From Mycobacterium sp. PO1 (GTDB lineage Bacteria > Actinomycetota > Actinomycetes > Mycobacteriales > Mycobacteriaceae), in assembly GCF_017312405.1 (NCBI RefSeq), contig NZ_BLTG01000072.1:1-64000 (forward strand): a stretch of 64,000 nt of DNA. The letters run 5' to 3'. Position 1 is the stretch's first letter, and each line of letters opens with the position of its first letter. Below the pieces are notes generated by a model that worked only from the letters and a program-made list of their open reading frames with translations, had not been told where the DNA came from and did not search any database. Below, in pieces: positions 56,671 through 64,000 of this stretch. The position numbers and the translations under genes were made by a program.

Positions 56671-57062
56671 GCGTGACCGACCGGACCGGCGCCGCAGTGA
56701 CGATCAGATTCGACGACACGAGCCCGATCGGCGCCTACACCATCGGATTCGACGACGGGGCGCCGGTCGGCAAGGCCGAGTTCATGGATTCGCCAGTCCA
56801 GCGGGGCGAACGGATCTTCTTTCACACCGAGGTCGACGAGGAGTTCGGCGGTCGCGGCCTGGCCGGCCTGCTGGTGCGGGAGGCGCTCGCGGACAGCATC
56901 CGCCGGAATCTCACCCTGGTGCCGGTGTGCCCGTTGTTCGCCCGCCATCTGAAGGCCCACGGCGACGAGTTCGTGGCCGCTGGTGGCGCGTTCCGCCGCG
57001 CGAACCGTGACGACGTCGCACTGGTGACGCGGGTGGCCCGGGCCCGCCGGGACGGCACGTAG
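56667..57062 (+). CDS. GNAT-family N-acetyltransferase-like protein
   Basis: A 131-aa protein of the small Gcn5-related (YjdJ/GTNAT-like) group. Strands AGAVTIRF-type sequence and YTIGFDDGAPVGKAEFMD lead to the acetyl-CoA loop FGGRGLAGLLVREALADSIR (V/I-x-x-x-x-Q/R-x-x-G/A pattern). The C-terminal part is VPVCPLFARHLKAHGDEFVA, the short motif seen in this subgroup. The substrate is unknown. It overlaps a 10-codon upstream ORF by GTGA and precedes the ClC gene by 27 nt. Confidence 0.8.
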   Translation: MSVTDRTGAAVTIRFDDTSPIGAYTIGFDDGAPVGKAEFMDSPVQRGERIFFHTEVDEEFGGRGLAGLLVREALADSIRRNLTLVPVCPLFARHLKAHGDEFVAAGGAFRRANRDDVALVTRVARARRDGT

Positions 57063-57089
57063 TCGCCAGGATTGGCATAGATTCGGCGC

Positions 57090-58340
57090 GTGCGACGACG
57101 TGCCGTTCAGTTCTGGTGCGCCATCGTCATCGTCGGGCTGCTCGCCGGGGTGGCTGGTGCGGCGACGACGCTGCTGCTGCACGCGATCGAACACGCCACC
57201 TATCACTACAGCCTGGGAACCCTGCTGTCCGGCGTGGAAGGCAGCGGCCACCTGCGCCGCGCGCTGGGCCCGATGCTCGGTGGCGCGCTGGCCGGGCTGG
57301 GTTGGTGGTGGCTGCGTCGGCAGCGCGACGTTCCGACGTTGGGGGCGGCGATCCCCGAAGCGGTCGGCACCGGTGGGCCGCTGCCGCGGCGCGCATTGTC
57401 GATCGACGCCGCGTTGCAGGTACTGCTGGTCGGGTCCGGGGCGTCGCTGGGCCGGGAGGGCGCGCCCCGTCAGCTGGCGGCGTCGTGGGGGGATCTGGGT
57501 ACGTCGAAGTTGGCGTTGACGGCCCGCGACCGCGACATCCTGCTCGCGTGTGCGGCCGGCGCCGGCCTGGGCGCCGTGTACGCCGTGCCATTGGGCGGGG
57601 CGTTGTTCGCCGCGCGGATCCTGATGGGCACGTGGCATCCCCGGGTGTTGGGCGTCGCACTGATCACCTCCAGCCTGGCGGTCGCGGTGGCGGCGCCGGT
57701 CACCCATTTCGAGCACGCAGTGCAGTGGCCTCAGGCCGACGTGTCGTATCTGTTCGTGTTCCTGGCTTTGGCCCTCGCGCCGCTGGCGGCGGCGGTCGGT
57801 TTGACGTTCGACGCGGTGATGGCCAACGCCCGTCCGACAGTGCAGCCGCGGTCCTGGCGGTTGATCCCGGCGATCGCGGCGGCCGGCTTGCTGACCGGTG
57901 TCTGCTCGCTGTGGCTGCCCGAGCTTCCCGGCAACGGCCGCAGCATCCTTCAGGTCAGCGTCAACAGCGGGCTCACTCTGGTCGCCGCGGTGGCGATCCT
58001 GGTGCTCAAACCGCTGCTGACGGCGCTGTTCCTGCGGGCCGGCGCCGTCGGCGGGCTGATCACCCCGGCGTTGGCGACCGGAGCGGCGGCGGGGTCGATC
58101 GTCGCGCTGGCGCTCAACCAGTGGGCCGGGGCCGGGCTGAACGTCGCGGCGGTGTCGTTGACGTGCGCGGCCGGGGTGCTGGCGATCACGCAGCGATCAC
58201 CGCTGTTCGCGGCGTTGTTCGTGTGGGAACTCGCCCGCCCGCCGCTGTGGCTGCTGGCGGTGTTCGGGCTGAGCGCGTGGGGCGCGCACGTGATCGTACA
58301 GCGGCGAGCCGCTAAAACAGACCCAGCGGCGAGCCGCTAA
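57090..58340 (+). CDS. ClC-family chloride channel/transporter
   Basis: A 416-aa membrane protein of the voltage-gated chloride channel family. It has about ten hydrophobic segments. The anion-selectivity motif GSGASLGREGAPRQ keeps the gating Glu, with Ala replacing the usual Pro. The second is AAGAGLGAVYAVPLGGALFA. The third is AGAVGGLITPALATGAAAGS (GxFxP region altered to GLITP). The C-terminal residues QRRAAKTDPAASR are encoded by the first copies of a 25-bp tandem repeat, and the stop falls in the second copy. Confidence 0.87.
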   Translation: MRRRAVQFWCAIVIVGLLAGVAGAATTLLLHAIEHATYHYSLGTLLSGVEGSGHLRRALGPMLGGALAGLGWWWLRRQRDVPTLGAAIPEAVGTGGPLPRRALSIDAALQVLLVGSGASLGREGAPRQLAASWGDLGTSKLALTARDRDILLACAAGAGLGAVYAVPLGGALFAARILMGTWHPRVLGVALITSSLAVAVAAPVTHFEHAVQWPQADVSYLFVFLALALAPLAAAVGLTFDAVMANARPTVQPRSWRLIPAIAAAGLLTGVCSLWLPELPGNGRSILQVSVNSGLTLVAAVAILVLKPLLTALFLRAGAVGGLITPALATGAAAGSIVALALNQWAGAGLNVAAVSLTCAAGVLAITQRSPLFAALFVWELARPPLWLLAVFGLSAWGAHVIVQRRAAKTDPAASR

Positions 58341-58401
58341 AACAGACCCAGCGGCGAGCCGCTAAAACAGACCCAGCGGCGAGCCGCTAAAACAGACCCA
58401 G
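58302..58401 (+). repeat. Four tandem 25-bp repeats at the ClC gene end
   Basis: Exact copies start at 58302, 58327, 58352 and 58377, and a degenerate partial copy follows to about 58418. Each contains CGGCGAGCCGCT then AAAACAGACCCAG, and across the junction the hairpin AGCGGC-GA-GCCGCT. The unit is not a multiple of three, so it alters the reading frame. The array lies between the convergent ClC and lpqW genes and overlaps the end of the former. Confidence 0.93.
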
Positions 58402-58411
58402 CGGGGAGCGG

Positions 58412-60307
58412 CTACTGACGGAGCTTGACCCACTCGCCGGCGTCGCCGACGATGCCGACGGGCACCGCCCCGCTCAGGCTGACGTTCCGCACGCTGGGCC
58501 CCGCGGCGACGATCGTGGTGTCCTGCAGGATCGGCAGTACCGCCGCCATGTCCCACAGCACCGGCTCGACGTCGTCGATCACCTCGCCGACGGGCCGGGC
58601 GCCACGCAGCGCCGCATCGATCAGCGGCTGGATGCTCGGATCACAGATCCCGGTGATGTTGCTCGGCGCCTGGATGAGTTCGTCGGATTCCGGGGCCGGC
58701 GCGGGCGTCACCGCGGTGGTGGTGCCTGGCGGCTCCGGAGGAGGCGCCGGCCGTGCCGGGGTGGTCGTCGAGGAGGCCGGTGTCCCCGAGGGCAGCGCCG
58801 TGGTGGTCGGCACCGGGGTGGCCTGCAGCGCCGGGCAGCCGTACCGCGAGGCCAGTGCGGTCGCCAGATCGCCGCCCGCCTGCCGCCACCCGACGACGGC
58901 GTCGACGGTGTTGTTGGTCAGCGCGTCACCGTAGAGAACGACAGGATCCAGCGCCGACACCGATGCGTCGATGCCCACCGAACGCAACTGGTCGGCGGCG
59001 GTATTGGCAACGGCCGCCGACGTCGGATCGTCGTCGGCGACCCCGATCACCATCGTCAACGGCTCGCCGTCGCGGGTGAGCCTGCCGCGGTGGTTCTCCG
59101 GCGGGCCGGGGACAGGCGAGGGCGGGGCGGAGGTCTCGACCGAGTCGATCTGGTAGCCCTCCTCGACCAGCATCGACAGCGCTTCCTCCTGCGACATCGC
59201 CGGTGGGGCCGTGGGCACGTAGCCGGGATCGGACGGGGAGCGCACCTGGGCCTGCGCCAGCGTGACCGTGTTGTCGTCGCCGGCACCGACCGCGGCCAGC
59301 AGGTCCACGTCGAGCAGGCCGAGAATCGCTTCACGCACCCGGGTCTCGCCCAGCGCGGGCTGCCGGGCGCGCAGCGTCAGCTGCATCACACGGGGGGTGA
59401 CGATCCGCGCAGTGCGCACATCGGGGATCGCCGAGAGCTGCGCGAACGCCGCGGCGCCGCCGTGCACCTGCGCGACCTGGGTGTCGCCGTTGCGGATCGA
59501 GTCGGCCAGCGCGGCGGAGGCACCGGCACGGCGGAACAGGATCAGATCGGGTGTGGCGGGCTCACCCCAGTACCGGTCGTTGCGGGCCAGCAGGATCTCG
59601 TCGCGCTGCGGGTCGATCGTCTCGACGCGGAACTGCCCACCGGTGACGGGCATCGCGCGGGACAGCCCGGCGGCGAACCCGCCCGGGATGTCCTTGACGA
59701 TGTGCGCCGGCAGGATGTCGTTGAACAGCTCCCGCCACGCCGGATAGGGCTGCGAGAACGTCACCACCGCGGTCTTGCCGCCTTCGACCGACTGCACCCC
59801 GGTGATCAGGTCGTAGCCTGCGGGATCCACGGTGCCGGGCTGGCTGACCATCTGGCGCCAGAGGTACCAGAAGTCGTCGGCGGCGATCGGCGCGTTGTCG
59901 GTCCACTGGGCTTCCGGCCGGATCTTGTAGGTGACGGTGAACGGGTCCTGGCTGGTGACCTCCGCGGATTCCAGCAGCGAGCTGTCCATCTCCCAGCGCG
60001 ACCCCGTCGGCGTCCGGGGATCCGGGACGGGGCGGAAGGTGCTCGGCAGCACCAGCGAGCTGATCGCGGCGTTCACCGGCGACTGGTCAGAGAGCAGATG
60101 GGCGTTGAAGCCGGGGCCGATCGAGTCGATGCCCATGATGATCTGGGTGACCTTGACCGGCGGCGGTGGCGTCGACTCGGTGGTGTCGGTGCTCTGCGGG
60201 GCGGGCGGCGGGCTGACGGTGCAGCCGGACACCACGGCCAGCACCATCGGGATCGCCACCAGCGCCGACCACCGGACGGCGCTGACGCGTCGCGGAGTCG
60301 TCGGCAC
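58412..60307 (-). CDS. lpqW: Lipoprotein LpqW, ABC-type peptide-binding fold
   Basis: A 631-aa lipoprotein. The signal peptide ends in the lipobox VVSGC with Cys29. The rest has the extracellular solute-binding family 5 fold (FTVTYKIRPEAQWTDNAPIA, ADDFWYLWRQM, TQVAQVHGGAAAFAQLS). In M. tuberculosis and M. smegmatis LpqW directs flux between PIM and lipoarabinomannan synthesis, not peptide uptake. A Pro/Thr-rich insertion lies near residues 480-530. The GTG at 60307 is 7 nt after TACCCT (leaderless). No transporter genes are adjacent. Confidence 0.92.
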   Translation of the reverse strand: MPTTPRRVSAVRWSALVAIPMVLAVVSGCTVSPPPAPQSTDTTESTPPPPVKVTQIIMGIDSIGPGFNAHLLSDQSPVNAAISSLVLPSTFRPVPDPRTPTGSRWEMDSSLLESAEVTSQDPFTVTYKIRPEAQWTDNAPIAADDFWYLWRQMVSQPGTVDPAGYDLITGVQSVEGGKTAVVTFSQPYPAWRELFNDILPAHIVKDIPGGFAAGLSRAMPVTGGQFRVETIDPQRDEILLARNDRYWGEPATPDLILFRRAGASAALADSIRNGDTQVAQVHGGAAAFAQLSAIPDVRTARIVTPRVMQLTLRARQPALGETRVREAILGLLDVDLLAAVGAGDDNTVTLAQAQVRSPSDPGYVPTAPPAMSQEEALSMLVEEGYQIDSVETSAPPSPVPGPPENHRGRLTRDGEPLTMVIGVADDDPTSAAVANTAADQLRSVGIDASVSALDPVVLYGDALTNNTVDAVVGWRQAGGDLATALASRYGCPALQATPVPTTTALPSGTPASSTTTPARPAPPPEPPGTTTAVTPAPAPESDELIQAPSNITGICDPSIQPLIDAALRGARPVGEVIDDVEPVLWDMAAVLPILQDTTIVAAGPSVRNVSLSGAVPVGIVGDAGEWVKLRQ

Positions 60308-60314
60308 GCTGTAC

Positions 60315-60320
60315 AGGGTA
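60315..60320 (-). promoter_or_regulatory. -10 element of lpqW
   Basis: TACCCT on the minus strand, 7 nt before the GTG at 60307, gives a leaderless start just after the typA stop. Confidence 0.5.
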
Positions 60321-60328
60321 GCTATCGA

Positions 60329-62230
<1,902 letters not shown>

Positions 62231-62286
62231 GCCGGTGATTGTCGCAGTGCACAGCGCCGATCGCGAAAACGAGAGAGACAGCTCAC

Positions 62287-62454
62287 GTGAAGCCGAGCAA
62301 GCTCGCCGCCCAGAAACCGAAGAAGAAATGCTGCCGCAGCAAGCCCCGCTGCAAACGCTGCCCGGTGGTGATCAACAAGGTCCACAAAGCCGAGTTGAGC
62401 GGATTGCGCGGAAAGGAGCTCGAGAAGGTGTACAAGCGCGCACGGAAGTCCTGA
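62287..62454 (+). CDS. Small basic Cys-containing protein
   Basis: A 55-aa protein (GTG at 62287) beginning KPSKLAAQKPKKKCCRSKPR, then CKRCPVVINKVHKAELSGLR. It is strongly basic, with CC-x5-C-x2-C that could bind zinc, and a Lys-rich C-terminal helix. It suggests a nucleic-acid- or ribosome-binding role, which is inference. GAGAGA precedes the GTG. An in-frame TTG at 62239 would give 71 aa. It is divergent from typA. I do not know a characterised relative. Confidence 0.65.
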   Translation: MKPSKLAAQKPKKKCCRSKPRCKRCPVVINKVHKAELSGLRGKELEKVYKRARKS

Positions 62455-62516
62455 TCGCGAACTGTTTCCGGAGTACCGTCGAGGTATCCGTCAGGCGTGT
62501 TCTGGAGGTGCCGATC

Positions 62517-62789
62517 ATGACGGTTTATCTGATCCCCACAGCGGTTCTCGTCGCGTTGCTGGCCGTGACGACGACGGTGGCCTTCTACCTCGGTCTGGCC
62601 AATTGGATCGGGGCGTTCTACGTGGTGCGCTGCGCGGCGTGCCATCACCTGACGTTCAACTCCCGCAACGCCCCACAGGCCTCGTGCCCGCAGTGTCGCC
62701 ATCCGGTGCTCACACACCCGCTGCACGCGTTGACGCACCCGGCCGACCGGTCGAACGTGCGGGTCGTCGGCGACCGCCTGCACTACTGA
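62517..62789 (+). CDS. Small membrane protein with zinc-ribbon tail
   Basis: A 90-aa protein. Residues 3-36 are hydrophobic (LIPTAVLVALLAVTTTVAFY). A CxxC-x15-CxxC pair follows (VRCAACHHL and SCPQCRHPV). GGAGG stands 8 nt before the ATG at 62517. The function is unknown. It follows the small basic gene by 62 nt and ends within the convergent mutT2 gene (7-nt overlap). Confidence 0.7.
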   Translation: MTVYLIPTAVLVALLAVTTTVAFYLGLANWIGAFYVVRCAACHHLTFNSRNAPQASCPQCRHPVLTHPLHALTHPADRSNVRVVGDRLHY

Positions 62790-63208
62790 GTCGACGTCTC
62801 GGCCTGGCCGGCGCTCTGCGGGGCGCACAGTGCCCGCGCCAGGTCGGGCAGCCACGCCCGGTCGGCCGGCACCCACGCCAGCGCGTCGAGTTCGTCGGCG
62901 CGGATCCAGCGCAGCGCCCGGTGGTCGTGGGGTCGAAGCTCGCCGGCCTGGTGGGTGACGACGTAGGCGCGCATCGTCAGTGTCTCGCTGAGCGCCACGT
63001 CAGCACCCAGGCGCGCCCCGACCGTCACCTCGATGCCGAGTTCCTCCCGGAGTTCGCGGGCCAGGGCGGCGGCGTCGCTCTCCCCCGGATCCGCCTTCCC
63101 GCCGGGCAGCTCCCACAAGCCGGCCAGCTGCGGTGGTCGCGCACGCTGGGCCACCAGAAGACGGGCGGCCGAGATCAGCGCTCCGGCGACGACGATCTGT
63201 TGGGCCAT
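62783..63208 (-). CDS. mutT2: 8-oxo-dGTP/CTP pyrophosphatase MutT2
   Basis: A 141-aa Nudix enzyme. It begins AQQIVVAGALISAARLLVAQ. The full Nudix box is GGKADPGESDAAALARELRE with EELGI (GX5EX7REUXEEXGU intact). The C terminus has WVPADRAWLPDLARALC. It matches M. tuberculosis MutT2 (Rv1160), which hydrolyses dCTP analogues and oxidised nucleotides. The ATG at 63208 is 8 nt from a TACCGT -10 on the minus strand that is shared, as a palindrome, with phhB. Confidence 0.9.
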   Translation of the reverse strand: MAQQIVVAGALISAARLLVAQRARPPQLAGLWELPGGKADPGESDAAALARELREELGIEVTVGARLGADVALSETLTMRAYVVTHQAGELRPHDHRALRWIRADELDALAWVPADRAWLPDLARALCAPQSAGQAETSTQ

Positions 63209-63216
63209 CGACGCTG

Positions 63217-63226
63217 ACGGTACCGT
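63217..63226. promoter_or_regulatory. Palindromic bidirectional -10 for mutT2 and phhB
   Basis: ACGGTACCGT reads TACCGT on both strands. On the plus strand it is 7 nt from the phhB ATG (63234), and on the minus strand 8 nt from the mutT2 ATG (63208). A single 10-bp element may therefore drive both leaderless genes. Confidence 0.55.
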
Positions 63227-63233
63227 CGAGGAC

Positions 63234-63515
63234 ATGGCTGTGTTAACGGACGACCAGGTAGACGCCGCACTGCCCGACCTCGCCGGCTGGGAACGCGCTG
63301 ACGGTGCGCTGCGACGTTCCATCAAGTTCCCCGCCTTCCTCGACGGCATCGACGCCGTGCGCCGGGTGGCCGAGCACGCGGAGGCCCAGGATCATCATCC
63401 CGACATCGACATCCGATGGCGGACAGTGACATTCGCACTTGTCACGCATTCTGAAGGTGGCATCACCGACAAGGACGTGCAGATGGCTCGCGAGATCGAC
63501 GGGATCGTGGGCTGA
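63234..63515 (+). CDS. phhB: Pterin-4a-carbinolamine dehydratase
   Basis: A 93-aa PCD/DCoH-fold enzyme, which dehydrates 4a-hydroxytetrahydropterin to recycle the cofactor. The motif VAEHAEAQDHHPDIDIRWRT contains the catalytic His pair, and FALVTHSEGGITDKDVQMAR the third His. The position and size match Rv1159A. No pterin hydroxylase gene is nearby. The start is fixed by the shared -10. Confidence 0.92.
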   Translation: MAVLTDDQVDAALPDLAGWERADGALRRSIKFPAFLDGIDAVRRVAEHAEAQDHHPDIDIRWRTVTFALVTHSEGGITDKDVQMAREIDGIVG

Positions 63516-63526
63516 GTTCTTAGCGT

Positions 63527-63546
63527 TGCCCCTGCCCGTGGGGGCA
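63527..63546 (+). terminator. Weak hairpin after phhB
   Basis: TGCCCC and GGGGCA (6-bp stem, 8-nt loop) begin 11 nt after the phhB stop. There is no T tract. Confidence 0.35.
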
Positions 63547-63712
63547 TTGGGGCCGGGCCCATGGCAGAGCGCGTGCCCCCCTGCGCGCGGCGGTCGGCAT
63601 GCGCCCCGGAAGTAGATACCCCCGGGCGATTTGCCGAGTCTGCGAATAACCCCCCGAAAGCTTGATCTTGACCGCATCCTGGTGAGGGGCACCCGGGACC
63701 GAAGGGGGTGCG

Positions 63713-64000
63713 GTGGATCGACGTAGGAGCGCGCTCGCTCTGATCGCGTTTCCGCTGGCGTATGCATTGGCCGTATTCGCAGGTCGGGCCACCCGGCTCG
63801 GTGGTGGCGAGGTGGCCCTGGTGTGGCCGGCCGCGGCGGTGGCGGTCATCTGGCTGCTCGCGACGCGTCGTTGTGGGCAGTCACAACGACTCGTGCACGT
63901 GCTGCTGTTGGGTGCCACCACCTTCGTCGTGAACCTCGCGACGGGTGCTGCGCTGGCACTCAGCGCCTGGTTCGTCCTCGTCAACGTCGTTCTGGCCGTG
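63713..64000 (+). CDS. MASE1-domain membrane sensor, truncated by window end
   Basis: An open frame from the GTG at 63713 runs off the window (96 codons seen). It reads RRRSALALIAFPLAYALAVF, then GRATRLGGGEVALVWPAAAV with VIWLLATRR and further hydrophobic segments. The VALVWPAAAVAVIWLL segment is the MASE1 sensor signature. Full proteins usually end in GGDEF/EAL, a histidine kinase or a PP2C phosphatase, which cannot be seen here. AAGGGGG at 63700-63706 acts as ribosome-binding site. H37Rv has pimE at this position, so this is a difference in gene content. Confidence 0.65.
   Translation, partial: MDRRRSALALIAFPLAYALAVFAGRATRLGGGEVALVWPAAAVAVIWLLATRRCGQSQRLVHVLLLGATTFVVNLATGAALALSAWFVLVNVVLAV

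Noticed and set aside
58302..58401. CRISPR array
   Set aside because: The 25-bp units are contiguous with no spacers, so this is a plain tandem repeat.
63520..63984. 154-codon minus-strand frame at the window end
   Set aside because: Ser/Thr/Arg-rich with no motif; the plus strand carries a MASE1-like membrane protein with a good ribosome-binding site.

Overview
The window is 64 kb of very GC-rich, gene-dense actinobacterial chromosome. I read it as a rapidly growing Mycobacterium (Mycolicibacterium type). The inference rests on gene content (sigE-rseA-htrA-tatB, glgC/glgM, gpgS, mshB, fbiC, fdxC, lpqW) and on gene order. From memory, that order follows the M. tuberculosis H37Rv block from Rv1229c down to about Rv1159, with insertions and losses. 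No PE/PPE genes are seen where H37Rv has them. A class IV transaminase strongly resembles the (R)-amine transaminase described from M. vanbaalenii, which points to that neighbourhood of species. No rRNA, tRNA, CRISPR array, prophage or complete insertion sequence was seen.

Layout. 1-5.5 kb: mrp, then the envelope-stress operon sigE-rseA-htrA-tatB and an O-methyltransferase. 5.5-9.8 kb: a repeat-rich spacer and a TetR-controlled ABC exporter operon. 9.8-18.9 kb: glucan and methylglucose lipopolysaccharide genes (glgC, glgM, gpgS, folP2), tag, a DivIVA-like protein, fadD6 and a LOG protein. 18.9-23.5 kb: a STAND-type ATPase, a probable type VII secretion substrate and an ABC-F protein with a possible attenuator. 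23.5-29.3 kb: dapE and dapD, separated by a lysR-permease-(R)-transaminase cassette. 29.3-35.5 kb: a GGDEF protein, an M15 peptidase, fadD36, a Nudix enzyme, a secreted protein and a purine/uracil permease. 35.6-40.6 kb: a fused PutA, dapC and fdxC. 40.8-46.3 kb: padR-fadH, the yczE/mocR pair and yceI. 46.3-53.7 kb: DUF2231, an FAH protein, fbiC, a membrane protein with an overlapping 35-aa sORF, mshB, and a DUF5996/flavoprotein pair facing a LAL regulator. 56.6-64 kb: GNAT, a ClC channel with a tandem repeat at its end, lpqW, typA, two small proteins, mutT2, phhB and a truncated MASE1 protein.

Functional themes. Lysine/diaminopimelate synthesis is represented three times (dapE, dapD, dapC). 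Envelope homeostasis is represented by sigE/htrA/tatB and lpqW. Redox cofactors are represented by mycothiol (mshB), F420 (fbiC) and ferredoxin (fdxC). Many genes show a TANNNT -10 hexamer 6-8 nt before an ATG or GTG and no Shine-Dalgarno sequence. This is the mycobacterial leaderless arrangement, and I used it to choose starts.

The more unusual signals are: short upstream ORFs coupled to genes by ATGA/GTGA overlaps (fadD6, GNAT, yceI); a leader peptide and hairpin before the ABC-F gene; gene ends whose stop region is repeated downstream (mrp, methyltransferase, ClC); intergenic inverted repeats; and a palindromic -10 shared by mutT2 and phhB. Comparisons with other genomes are from memory and were not computed.
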